Assembly (NCBI RefSeq): GCF_001571775.1
Contig: NZ_LRVM01000002.1
Coordinates: forward strand, 370,367-434,366
Length of the DNA stretch: 64,000 bases
From: Anaerotignum neopropionicum
Lineage (GTDB): Bacteria; Bacillota; Clostridia; Lachnospirales; Anaerotignaceae
Reading direction: 5' to 3'
In this document: in pieces, positions 1-7,838 of the stretch
Layout: every line of letters begins with the position of its first letter
Position numbering within the stretch: the first letter of the stretch is position 1
Made by a program: the position numbers and the translations under genes
Notes under the pieces: generated by a model
The model's database searches: none
What the model saw: the letters and a program-made list of their open reading frames with translations, nothing else
Told to the model about the DNA's origin: nothing

Positions 1-314
1 TAGATGAAGCCCAGGAAAAGGTTTATTTTGTTCCAAGCAGAGAGGATTCATTAGAGCGTTTAATGGAATCGGGAGTACAATTCTGTGATGAGGGAGCCAC
101 TGTGGAAGAATTAGCAATTGAGGAAGTTATGATTGAAAAGCTTCTTGTAAATTTTAAATTTCTTACCTTGGAAGAGCTGGAGCTGATAAATGCTCTTTTT
201 TATGAGGAGAAAAGTGAACGTGAATACGCAGAAAGATTAGGGGTTTATCACAATGCGGTACATAAGAGAAAGAAAAGAATTATTAAAAAACTAAAATATT
301 TAATGACAAAATAA
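1..314 (+). CDS. Sigma-70 region-4-like regulator, 5' end outside window
   Basis: The reading frame is open from the first bases of the window, so the N-terminus is missing; an internal ATG at 63 is unlikely to be the start. About 104 residues are visible. The C-terminal half (around FLTLEELELINALFY and the basic KRKKRIIKKL stretch) has the helix-turn-helix and basic tail of sigma-70 region 4, as in the small sigma-like proteins that precede integrase modules in clostridial conjugative elements. It probably binds DNA to control excision or transfer genes; the target is unknown. It is followed by a strong terminator. The class is likely, the role inferred. Confidence 0.65.
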   Translation, partial: DEAQEKVYFVPSREDSLERLMESGVQFCDEGATVEELAIEEVMIEKLLVNFKFLTLEELELINALFYEEKSEREYAERLGVYHNAVHKRKKRIIKKLKYLMTK

Positions 315-330
315 ATATTCTGGGTGTGCA

Positions 331-372
331 CCCCCCTCACTTAGCGTTGAAGTAAGTGAGGGGGGATTTTTG
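331..372 (+). terminator. Rho-independent terminator after the sigma-like gene
   Basis: A perfect 13-bp stem (331-343 with 353-365, rich in C then G) closes a 9-nt loop and is followed by ATTTTTGTT. It lies 17 bp after the stop codon. Confidence 0.9.
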
Positions 373-686
373 TTCTCTCAAAATACCTTGAAAATTAAAT
401 ATTCGATTTCATAAATACATTAGCTGATAAGCCTTAGTCGGAAAAGCAACTGTGAAAGATGCGCTGTGACCTCCTGTAAAATCAGAAAATCCATGAAGAT
501 GGATTTTTTCTTCTGAATTTTATAAATGCGTCCAATATAAGGAGCGAGCGGGTCCGTCTGTTCATGAAACAATTCGTAGTGGATTGTATTGCCATAACCT
601 TATACAGCCTATAATGATACTTCTGTCCAGCCACAGACATCGCAATGGGGGCAGCCTGAAGAGATCCTGCAGGAGGTGAGAATCCT

Positions 687-719
687 ATGATGAGAATTAA
701 CTACTCTCAGTTTATGTAA
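687..719 (+). CDS. Possible 10-residue leader peptide or decayed gene start
   Basis: ATG-ATG start placed 7 nt after AGGAGGTGAG, ending at a TAA after ten codons (MMRINYSQFM). The frame stays open for ten more codons after that stop, so this may be the beginning of a small gene killed by a nonsense mutation rather than a true leader. There is no protein-level evidence. Confidence 0.25.
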   Translation: MMRINYSQFM

Positions 720-794
720 ATCGCCCAGTACTTGGGAAATAGTATGAAATAAAATACAGAAATAAAAACAACTGACTTAATGTCAGAAGCAATG

Positions 795-856
795 GGGATT
801 ACCATTTTTTTATCTGCTTTTGTAATTACATATCAATACAGTGGTAATCCCTATTT
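795..856 (+). terminator. Inverted repeat with T-tail upstream of the integrase module
   Basis: GGGATTACCA (795-804) and TGGTAATCCC (842-851) are perfect inverted repeats around a 37-nt AT-rich loop. The right arm is followed by TATTTTT. It could be a terminator, or an operator or recombinase-accessory site, given its place just before the integrase genes. Confidence 0.45.
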
Positions 857-898
857 TTGTGGTATTAAGAAAAACTATATGGGGATGGGGGAAAGAAT

Positions 899-1105
899 GT
901 GGACTTAATGAAAATAGGTGCTGAAGAAGCAAAAGAGCATGAAATGACAATGGAACAATCTCAAAATGAGGTGAACTATAAAATGTCTATTAAGCTTCTT
1001 GATATTCTTAAGAGAAAAGGCATTGTTTCTGATGTTGAGTATGCACAAATCGATGAACTAAACCGCCAATCCTTTTCTCCATGTCTTGCAAAAGTATATG
1101 TGTAA
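899..1105 (+). CDS. Small SHOCT-like protein upstream of integrase
   Basis: A 68-residue protein starting at GTG 899, 6-10 nt after a purine-rich GGGGGAAAG site; ATG 908 is an alternative. Its C-terminal half (LLDILKRKGIVSDVEYAQID) has the SHOCT-type pattern of two short helices, common in small proteins placed just before serine recombinases in clostridial elements. It probably helps protein oligomerisation or regulates the recombinase, but that is inferred only from position and motif. Confidence 0.6.
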   Translation: MDLMKIGAEEAKEHEMTMEQSQNEVNYKMSIKLLDILKRKGIVSDVEYAQIDELNRQSFSPCLAKVYV

Positions 1106-1184
1106 TAACACTTGATATTATAATTGCTTTGGGGTATTGTGTGTTACGAACAGCGAGCTTACTGCTGGGAAAGGAGGAAAACTC

Positions 1185-2774
1185 ATGACGAAAATGGTTA
1201 AAACAATAGAACCTGTAAGGCAGAAAGTCTTGAAGGAATTAAGACCAAAGAAAAGAGTTTGTGCCTACTGCAGAGTCAGTACTGACAGTACAAAACAACA
1301 TACTTCCTATGTTGCTCAAACAAAATACTATAAAGAATATATTAAGAAACGAGGAGAATGGGAGTTTACTGGAATATTTGCAGATGAATCGAGCGGCACA
1401 AAGGTTAAAAATCGGGATGAGTTTCAGAGAATGATTAGGGAATGTGAGAAAGGAAACATCGACCTTATCATTACAAAATCCATTACTAGGTTTGCAAGAA
1501 ATACCGTAGACAGTATCGAAACAATTCGAACACTGAAAGCTCTTGGGGTTTCGGTATATTTTGAAAAAGAGAATATCAATACTATATCGGAGCAGAGTGA
1601 GCAAATGCTGACCATTCTAAGCTCTATCGCCCAAGGTGAATCAGAAAACATATCAACAAATGTTCGCTGGGGCATTCACAAGAGGTTTGGTGATGGAAGT
1701 TACATACCAAGCAGTGTGGCATATGGATATGCCAAAGATGAAAACGGGGAGCTTATCATCAAAGAGGATGAAGCTGGAATTATCCGACGAATTTATAACG
1801 AATACTTAAGCGGTAAAGGCAGTTATGCAATCGCCAGAGATTTAACTTGTGACAACATACCAACTATTCGAATAGCAGAAAAATGGAACGAAGGCGTGAT
1901 AAAACAGATACTTCAAAATCCAATTTACTCGGGAGAATTGTTGCTGCAAAAAACATATACTACAGACGTACTCCCTTTCACAAAGAAGATAAACCATGGA
2001 GAACTACCCATGTACTCCGTGAAAGATAGTCATAAGCCCATTATTACAATGGAACAAGAAGAAAGAGTTCAAGAGATTTATGAGTACCGAAGAGCCCAGA
2101 TGGGCATGGATGACAGCGATAAATACCAAAACCGCTATGAATTCAGCAGTAAAATCATCTGCAAAGAGTGCGGCGGGATTTTTCGCAGACAAAAAATTTA
2201 TATCGGCAAGCCTTACGAGAAGATACAATGGTGCTGTGTCAACCACATAAAAGATAGAAAAAATTGTACCATGAAAGCAGTAAGAGAGGATATTATCAAA
2301 GATGCATTTCTAACCATGTGGAATAAGCTTGTAAGCAACCATATTGAAATCCTTTACCCACTCTTGGAATCCTTAAAAAAGCTAAGGGTGAATAAAGAAC
2401 AGGAAGAGGAAATTCTGAGACTAAACAATAAAATATCGGAGTTAATGGAGCAGAGCCATATCCTACATCGAGTGATGATAAAAGGATATATGGACTCTGC
2501 TATTTTTATGGAAAAGCAGAATGCCATTAACATCGAAATTGAGGAATACAAGAAAAGGAGAAATGTTCTCCTTGAAAGTAATGGCTATGAAAAAGAGATT
2601 GAGGGGACAAATAGGATACTACAAATCATAAAATACAATCCTGTAATCATGGATGAGTACCAAGAAGAACTGTTTATCCATACGGTAGATAAAGTCCTAG
2701 TGGGAAAAAACGGTGATATTACATTCAGACTGATTAATCACCTTGAATTTACAGAATACATAGCAAAGAGGTGA
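1185..2774 (+). CDS. Large serine recombinase (integrase) of the conjugative element
   Basis: A site-specific serine recombinase for integration and excision. Visible in order: a resolvase catalytic domain with the nucleophile motif CAYCRVST and the SITRFARNT segment; a recombinase domain (IIRRIYNEYLSGKGSYAIARDL); a zinc ribbon with CKECGG and a later C-x-N pair; and a C-terminal coiled coil (residues about 395-465). The frame is open from 1137, but ATG 1185 follows AAAGGAGGAAAACTC and gives the normal start MTKMVKT (529 residues). All expected parts are present, so it is probably functional. A second recombinase, now broken, begins 9 bp downstream, the tandem arrangement typical of this integrase family. 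Confidence 0.93.
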   Translation: MTKMVKTIEPVRQKVLKELRPKKRVCAYCRVSTDSTKQHTSYVAQTKYYKEYIKKRGEWEFTGIFADESSGTKVKNRDEFQRMIRECEKGNIDLIITKSITRFARNTVDSIETIRTLKALGVSVYFEKENINTISEQSEQMLTILSSIAQGESENISTNVRWGIHKRFGDGSYIPSSVAYGYAKDENGELIIKEDEAGIIRRIYNEYLSGKGSYAIARDLTCDNIPTIRIAEKWNEGVIKQILQNPIYSGELLLQKTYTTDVLPFTKKINHGELPMYSVKDSHKPIITMEQEERVQEIYEYRRAQMGMDDSDKYQNRYEFSSKIICKECGGIFRRQKIYIGKPYEKIQWCCVNHIKDRKNCTMKAVREDIIKDAFLTMWNKLVSNHIEILYPLLESLKKLRVNKEQEEEILRLNNKISELMEQSHILHRVMIKGYMDSAIFMEKQNAINIEIEEYKKRRNVLLESNGYEKEIEGTNRILQIIKYNPVIMDEYQEELFIHTVDKVLVGKNGDITFRLINHLEFTEYIAKR

Positions 2775-2783
2775 AACACGAAC

Positions 2784-4568
2784 ATGCAAACACATATGCC
2801 AATAGGCTATAAAATGGTAAATGGGAAAATACAGATAGATAAAGAAAAATCTAAAATTGTAAAAAAGATATATTCGGAATACCTAAAAGGAAAATCTTTA
2901 GTAGCTATAGCAAAAGCACTGAGTGAAAAAGAAGTTCCAAATGCAAATAACAAAACCAATTGGACACACAGTGCAGTAGGAAGAATACTGGATAATACTA
3001 AATACAAGGGTGATGAGTTTTACCCTGAATTGATTGACAAAGCCATCTTCGATGAGGTACAAGTCAAGAGAAAGCAGACAGAAAATCAGCTTGGACGTAC
3101 AACACAGCCAAACAGCATGAAAAATCGAAGTCTATTTTCAAACAAGATATACTGTGGTGAATGTGGCGAACCGTATGACAACCTAAAGCTATTACAAACT
3201 GATGTTTTGACAGAACTTATTCGAAGCAAGCTAAATGTAGACAGATTGTTGCTCCGTCAGCAACAAGGTTTTTTCTGCGTTGGTCCATCTGGAAGAAACA
3301 TTTTTGCCAGTCAGTTTGAACGAGTCCTCCCTGCCTCCTCTGTTGCAAATCTGTATCCCTTTAATTATTCGGGGAAAACAGACAGCAACGGGTTTTATTT
3401 GGGCAGAGATAAGTTTGGCAGTAACATTCTTGTGGATTTTGATAAACGAGATGATGGCAAAACCAATCCTTGTATCCTCATATTAGGCAACTCGGGACAA
3501 GGTAAAAGCTATCTTCTCAAGCTGATTTTATGTAATATCTTAGAGTCGGGTAAAAGCGTAATATGCCTTGATCCAGAGCATGAATTCGGTGAGCTTGCAG
3601 AAAATTTAGGTGGTTGTTTTGTGGATTTGATGAGCGGGCAGTATATGATAAACCCTTTGGAGCCGAAAAGCTGGGATGATGGTGGCTCACCACAGGATAA
3701 GGATGCACCCATTGCATTCAGACAAGCAACCAAACTCAGTCAGCACATCAGTTTTTTAAAAGATTTTTTCCGTTGCTATAAAGACTTTGATGACAGGCAT
3801 ATTGATGTCATTGAAATTATGCTTGGCATATTATATTCCAATTTGAATATCAGTGATAGCACCGACTTTGCATCCCTTGAGTCTAAGGACTATCCCATCC
3901 TGTCTGATCTTTATGCTTTGATTGAAAAAGAGTATAAAGACTATGACAAGGAAAAATATCAGCTGTACACCGCTGAATTGTTACAGGAAATTCTACTGGG
4001 ACTGCATTCTATGTGTAAGGGTGCAGAGAGTAAGTTCTTTAACGGACACACCAATATCACTTCAAACAGATTTATTGTGTTTGGTGTAAAAGGTTTATTA
4101 AATGCAAGTAAGAATGTGAAGAATGCTTTGCTGTTCAATGTACTATCCTTTATGAGTGACAAACTTCTTACCGAGGGGCATACGGCGGCCGCCATTGACG
4201 AGCTGTATTTATTTCTTACAAACATGACTGCCATTGAGTACATCAGAAACTTTATGAAAAGAGTACGAAAAAAAGAGTCCTCCGTGATTCTGTCCAGTCA
4301 GAATTTGGAGGACTTTAATATTGAAGGCATTCGTGAGATGACAAAGCCATTGTTCTCCATCCCAACACACCATTTTTTATTCAATGCAGGTGCTGTTGAT
4401 GCGAAGTTTTATATGGATACCTTACAGCTTGAAGAAAGCGAATACAATCTTATTAAATTCCCTCAGCGTGGCATATGTTTGTATAAATGCGGTAACGAGC
4501 GATATAACCTAGTGGTTCATGCTCCGACATACAAGGAAAAATTGTTTGGGAAGGCTGGTGGGAGATAG
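2784..4568 (+). CDS. In-frame chimera: recombinase front half fused to VirB4-type ATPase back half
   Basis: Residues 1 to about 130 are the recombinase domain and the first half of the zinc ribbon (YCGECGEPY) of a second serine recombinase. From about residue 134 the protein is the C-terminal ATPase half of a VirB4/TraE conjugation ATPase of the CD1110 type, with the FERVLPASSVANLYPF and SNGFYLGRDKFGSNILVDFD signatures, Walker A GNSGQGKS at 235-242, and a Walker B-like AAIDELYLF. The catalytic resolvase domain and the VirB4 N-terminal half are both missing. The join is near 3175-3190 and stays in frame. A deletion between the integrase module and the transfer module explains it best. It is unlikely to power conjugation. 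Confidence 0.85.
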   Translation: MQTHMPIGYKMVNGKIQIDKEKSKIVKKIYSEYLKGKSLVAIAKALSEKEVPNANNKTNWTHSAVGRILDNTKYKGDEFYPELIDKAIFDEVQVKRKQTENQLGRTTQPNSMKNRSLFSNKIYCGECGEPYDNLKLLQTDVLTELIRSKLNVDRLLLRQQQGFFCVGPSGRNIFASQFERVLPASSVANLYPFNYSGKTDSNGFYLGRDKFGSNILVDFDKRDDGKTNPCILILGNSGQGKSYLLKLILCNILESGKSVICLDPEHEFGELAENLGGCFVDLMSGQYMINPLEPKSWDDGGSPQDKDAPIAFRQATKLSQHISFLKDFFRCYKDFDDRHIDVIEIMLGILYSNLNISDSTDFASLESKDYPILSDLYALIEKEYKDYDKEKYQLYTAELLQEILLGLHSMCKGAESKFFNGHTNITSNRFIVFGVKGLLNASKNVKNALLFNVLSFMSDKLLTEGHTAAAIDELYLFLTNMTAIEYIRNFMKRVRKKESSVILSSQNLEDFNIEGIREMTKPLFSIPTHHFLFNAGAVDAKFYMDTLQLEESEYNLIKFPQRGICLYKCGNERYNLVVHAPTYKEKLFGKAGGR

Positions 4569-4687
4569 TAATGGGAATATGGCAACAAGATATGATAGAA
4601 AGATGATAGCATTTTATTGACTATTTAGAAAATATTGTTTAAAGGAATTTTATCGATATGGTCAGAAATAAAAATGGAGAAATCACC

Positions 4688-4717
4688 TTGACAATATATC
4701 GGGTTACCGATATATTG
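4688..4717 (+). promoter_or_regulatory. Sigma-A promoter overlapped by a perfect 11-bp palindrome
   Basis: TTGACA (4688-4693), a 17-bp spacer and TATATT (4711-4716) form a near-consensus promoter 18 bp before the HipB-like start. CAATATATCGG (4692-4702) and CCGATATATTG (4707-4717) are perfect inverted repeats around GTTA, covering the spacer and both hexamers. Binding by the adjacent helix-turn-helix protein would block RNA polymerase, the usual autoregulation of HipB-type antitoxins. Confidence 0.8.
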
Positions 4718-4734
4718 AATATGGGTGATATACA

Positions 4735-5187
4735 ATGACAATTATTGAATTATTAAAAGAAAAGGGATTGTCACGATACAGCTTATCTAAAACAAGCGGT
4801 GTCCCGTGGGCAACCCTTGCAGATATTTGTTCTGGAAAAACAAGCCTTAACCGATGCAGTGCAGAGACGCTTTCAAAGCTGTCCAAAGCACTGAATTTAT
4901 CCATAGAAGAAATACTGGAACTGGAAACAGAGTCTACTAAACCCGAAAAAACTGGGAAACCAACGGATAAAACATATTTGGAAACTAACTTGTCTCTGCA
5001 ATTAACAAAGGCGATCAAAGACTATGAAAAGGGAGAAAAAGACAACGTATCCTATTTGGATTGCCTGTGGGGCGAACTATATGGCTCTATCAATGCAGAT
5101 CTTTGGGCAGGTTGTATTTCAGAGGAGCAAGCAAACTATTTAAGAAAAAAATTTCTCTACGGAGAACAGGAGGGATTAAATGATTGA
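4735..5187 (+). CDS. HipB-like XRE-family regulator/antitoxin
   Basis: A 150-residue protein. Residues 1-60 are a Cro/C1-type helix-turn-helix (LSRYSLSKTSGVPWATLADICSG, then LSKLSKALNLSIEEIL). The rest (about 85-150) is an acidic helical domain found with HipA-like partners. It overlaps the downstream kinase gene by 8 bp, so the two are translationally coupled. The palindrome at 4692-4717 is its likely operator. By family it should repress its own operon and may restrain the kinase. The pairing is clear; antitoxin activity is inferred. Confidence 0.8.
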   Translation: MTIIELLKEKGLSRYSLSKTSGVPWATLADICSGKTSLNRCSAETLSKLSKALNLSIEEILELETESTKPEKTGKPTDKTYLETNLSLQLTKAIKDYEKGEKDNVSYLDCLWGELYGSINADLWAGCISEEQANYLRKKFLYGEQEGLND

Positions 5188-6124
5188 TTTTACAACATGT
5201 GCCGTCAATAAGTTCAAAGCTTATGGCGGAGCCAATGGTAACAAAATCAATATTTCATATGAAGGTAAAAGTTATATGCTGAAATTTCCACCTGTGCCTA
5301 GTAAAAGCAAAGCTATGAGTTATACAAACAGCTGTATCAGTGAATATCTTGCTTGCCATATCTTCCATTTACTTGGCATACCGGCACAGGAAACTATGTT
5401 GGGCACCTACACCGATAAACGAGGAAAAGAAAAGGTTGTGGTGGCCTGCAAGGATTTTACTGAAGAAGGAAAAAGGCTGATGGAGTTTGCTCACCTTAAA
5501 AATACCTGTGTGGATAGTGAACAAAGCGGCTATGGAACGGAGTTATCTTCCATTATGAAAGCCATTGATGAACAAGCATTGATTCCATCAGGCGAATTAC
5601 GAGCATTCTTTTGGGATATGTTTATTGCAGACGCTTTGCTTGGAAATTTTGACCGTCATAACGGCAACTGGGGAATCTTAATAGATGAACAGAAACAAAT
5701 TGCGGAAATTGCACCAGTTTATGACTGTGGTTCCTGTTTATATCCTCAATTAGATGAGGAGCATATGGAGAAGGTCTTGAACAGTGAAGATGAAATAAAC
5801 CAACGTATCTTCGTTTTTCCTACCTCTTCTATTATAGAAAACGGTAAAAAAATATCTTATTTTGATTTTATTTCCTTACTGAAAAATGAAGAATGCAATG
5901 CAGCGTTGAGAAAAATAGTGGAGAGAATCAACATCAAGGAAATTAATAAACTGGTAGAGGATATTCCCGCCATTACTCCTATACAAAGGGATTTTTACAA
6001 GACGATGATTGCAGAGCGAAAGGTGAAAATCTTGGATTATAGCATGGAACTTCTAATGAAACAAGAAACGAAGCAGACTGACGTGGAAAAATCTTTGGGG
6101 GCAGGCCAGGATATTTCCATGTAG
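5180..6124 (+). CDS. HipA-like protein kinase
   Basis: A 314-residue kinase of the short HipA-like form. The catalytic loop NFDRHNGNWG (D158, H160, N161, N163) and the metal-binding APVYDCGSCLY (D182) are intact. The N-terminal ATP-grasp region includes INISYEGKSYMLKFPP. Family members phosphorylate a cellular protein (glutamyl-tRNA synthetase for HipA itself); the substrate here is unknown. It overlaps the HipB-like gene (start ATG 5180) and is followed by a terminator at 6155-6180. It sits between the VirB4 remnant and the NlpC/P60 gene, a place usually held by conserved transfer genes, so it may be cargo. Confidence 0.82.
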   Translation: MIDFTTCAVNKFKAYGGANGNKINISYEGKSYMLKFPPVPSKSKAMSYTNSCISEYLACHIFHLLGIPAQETMLGTYTDKRGKEKVVVACKDFTEEGKRLMEFAHLKNTCVDSEQSGYGTELSSIMKAIDEQALIPSGELRAFFWDMFIADALLGNFDRHNGNWGILIDEQKQIAEIAPVYDCGSCLYPQLDEEHMEKVLNSEDEINQRIFVFPTSSIIENGKKISYFDFISLLKNEECNAALRKIVERINIKEINKLVEDIPAITPIQRDFYKTMIAERKVKILDYSMELLMKQETKQTDVEKSLGAGQDISM

Positions 6125-6154
6125 AAAGTATTATGAAACAACCAGATACCGAAG

Positions 6155-6184
6155 AAAACACTCACAACTGTGGGTGTTTTTATG
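6155..6184 (+). terminator. Terminator of the HipB/HipA operon
   Basis: Arms 6155-6165 and 6170-6180 (AAAACAC then TCAC; one T-G pair) close the loop AACT and end in TTTT. The right arm overlaps the upstream part of the next reading frame, so that gene must start further down. Confidence 0.7.
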
Positions 6185-6200
6185 TTTGGAGGTGATTTTT

Positions 6201-7241
6201 ATTGCAAATCCTGTTTTGATTGCCAAGGCTGTAGTGATGGGATTGAGTAATGATAAGCTCCGTAGAGGCATGGGTTGGACAATTGCTGCAATCTTCTCGC
6301 CTATTATTGTTATCCTTGCACTGCTAATTGGAATCATGTCTGCAACAGCAAACCACAACACTACAGCAATAGATTTATGTTTTAATGGCGGTGTGATATC
6401 GGGCAATGTTCCTGAAGAATTTAGAGAATATATTGAAGATATGCAGTACAGCTTCAAACTATTGGATTACGATATAAACAAAATTAACAACCAAACAGAA
6501 GACGGAAACAGCCTTGACCCAATAAGAGTTAAGGCTGTTTTTTATGCTCTGTATTTCGGCGAGGACCGCCCATCTCTCATCAATACATTGCGATTTTCAG
6601 ATTGCTTTGTAACCTATGAGGAGCGTACTCGAACCGTCATGGACGAGGAGGGAAATGAAGGCGAAGAAACCTATACCGTAGCAGTTCCCATCACAGACCT
6701 TTCGATTGTTTACAGAAACATTGAAAATATGATGGAAATTACGGTGACATCAGAAAACCAAATGAATGCCAATCGCATTTATGCATTGGTGAAGTACGGG
6801 CATGGAGCAATCGGTGTAGATGAATTTCAATACCCCGGTGAACCCATTGGCGATGGCAGTTACAAAGACCTAATTGAGGAAGCAGAAAAATACTTGGGTT
6901 ACCCCTATGTTTGGGGTGGTTCAAATCCAAGAACGTCCTTTGATTGTTCGGGATATGTTTGTTGGGTCTATACCCAGTCGGGGGTTTATAATCTCCCTCG
7001 AACTACTGCTACTGGAATTTATAATCAATGTGCACTGGTACCGAAAACTGAAGTAATGCCTGGTGATTTGGTGTTTTTCCAAGGGACTTATGCAGGCGCA
7101 GGTGTGGCATCTCATATAGGGATTTATGTTGGAAATGGAAAGATGCTCCATGCTGGTGATCCTATTGGATATGCTGATATTAACACAAAGTATTGGCAGA
7201 AGCATTTTCTTGGGTTCGGTAGACTGCCAGAAATTAATTAA
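6201..7241 (+). CDS. Membrane-anchored NlpC/P60 peptidoglycan hydrolase (CD1108 type)
   Basis: A transfer-associated wall hydrolase that opens peptidoglycan for the conjugation machine. A single N-terminal membrane segment (MGWTIAAIFSPIIVILALLIG) is followed by an extracellular domain and a C-terminal NlpC/P60 domain with catalytic Cys in SFDCSGYVCW and catalytic His in SHIGIYVGNG. It matches the CD1108 family of clostridial conjugative elements. The frame is open from GTG 6174, but that lies inside the upstream terminator. GGAGGTG at 6188-6194 points to initiation at an ATT codon (6201), giving IANPVLIAK. Either ATT is used or the original start was mutated. TTG 6186 and GTG 6192 are in frame but poorly spaced. 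Confidence 0.85.
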   Translation: MANPVLIAKAVVMGLSNDKLRRGMGWTIAAIFSPIIVILALLIGIMSATANHNTTAIDLCFNGGVISGNVPEEFREYIEDMQYSFKLLDYDINKINNQTEDGNSLDPIRVKAVFYALYFGEDRPSLINTLRFSDCFVTYEERTRTVMDEEGNEGEETYTVAVPITDLSIVYRNIENMMEITVTSENQMNANRIYALVKYGHGAIGVDEFQYPGEPIGDGSYKDLIEEAEKYLGYPYVWGGSNPRTSFDCSGYVCWVYTQSGVYNLPRTTATGIYNQCALVPKTEVMPGDLVFFQGTYAGAGVASHIGIYVGNGKMLHAGDPIGYADINTKYWQKHFLGFGRLPEIN

Positions 7242-7373
7242 AAAGAAGTTTGAAAATGGATGTACCAATAAAGCAGAAAGAATGATTTTATGCTTAAAGT
7301 GATATTTAAAAGAAAATGCGTTGCTATTGAAACACAGACTATTAGAAAGGAATGCTATAAGGAGGAATGTGGA

Positions 7374-7751
7374 ATGAAAGAAAATAAAATTAAGGTTGTA
7401 AAGATGGATGTAGGTAAGTCACCTGTGGTAAAAGAAATTGATAACACCCTTGGGGCATTACAAACGGAAGTTGGTGGGCTTATTGAATGTGTTTACCTCG
7501 ATGGTGGATGCCTTGCTGTTGTCAATGAAGAAGGAAAATTAAATGGAATGGAACCAAACCGACGCTTGGGCTCAGATATTATCTGTGGTCCATTTTTTGT
7601 TTGTGGTGATAGTGAAGACGGTGAATTTGTTTCACTGGATAACAAACAGGTGGAAGAATACATGCAAATGTTTTCTGATGTTCCCATTTTTACAGGGGAA
7701 GAACCAGAGATTAAACCACGAATGACCTTCATGGGTTTTGAATTCAAGTAA
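7374..7751 (+). CDS. DUF3846 protein
   Basis: 125 residues from ATG 7374, preceded by AAGGAGGAATGTGGA; the frame extends upstream to 7290 without a ribosome site. The core (GGLIECVYLDGG, NEEGKLNGMEPNRR, DIICGPFFVCGDS) matches DUF3846, a small domain common in clostridial and actinobacterial mobile elements with unproven function. A homologous domain occurs in the gene at 12583-13278, and each copy lies shortly upstream of a large HipA-like kinase gene. It may act with the kinase, but only position supports this. Confidence 0.75.
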   Translation: MKENKIKVVKMDVGKSPVVKEIDNTLGALQTEVGGLIECVYLDGGCLAVVNEEGKLNGMEPNRRLGSDIICGPFFVCGDSEDGEFVSLDNKQVEEYMQMFSDVPIFTGEEPEIKPRMTFMGFEFK

Positions 7752-7838
7752 ACCAGCATGCCTTGTACGCTGATTTTGTTTGAATTCTTACTTAAACAAG
7801 GCTAAAATAAAAGATACGATTGGAAAGTAGGTGAGAAA

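Larger units (their letters stand above)
373..898. other. 526-bp gene-poor stretch with hairpins and a mini-ORF
   Basis: No substantial gene is visible. It holds a hairpin at 482-516 (AAAATCCAT pairing with ATGGATTTT around GAAG, followed by T-rich sequence), a 10-codon ORF at 687-719 with a consensus ribosome site (AGGAGGTGAG, 670-679), and an inverted repeat at 795-851. The 540-680 part is rich in short GC blocks and could be a structured leader, but I could not match it to a known RNA family. Group I and II intron cores were looked for and not found. Confidence 0.4.

Noticed and set aside
419..720. Possible group I or group II intron core in the long gap
   Set aside because: No domain V-like hairpin, no conserved P/Q/R/S-type segments and no intron-encoded protein nearby.
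1239..2551. Open frames on the minus strand opposite the first recombinase
   Set aside because: They lack ribosome sites and known motifs, and mirror the codon pattern of the real gene.
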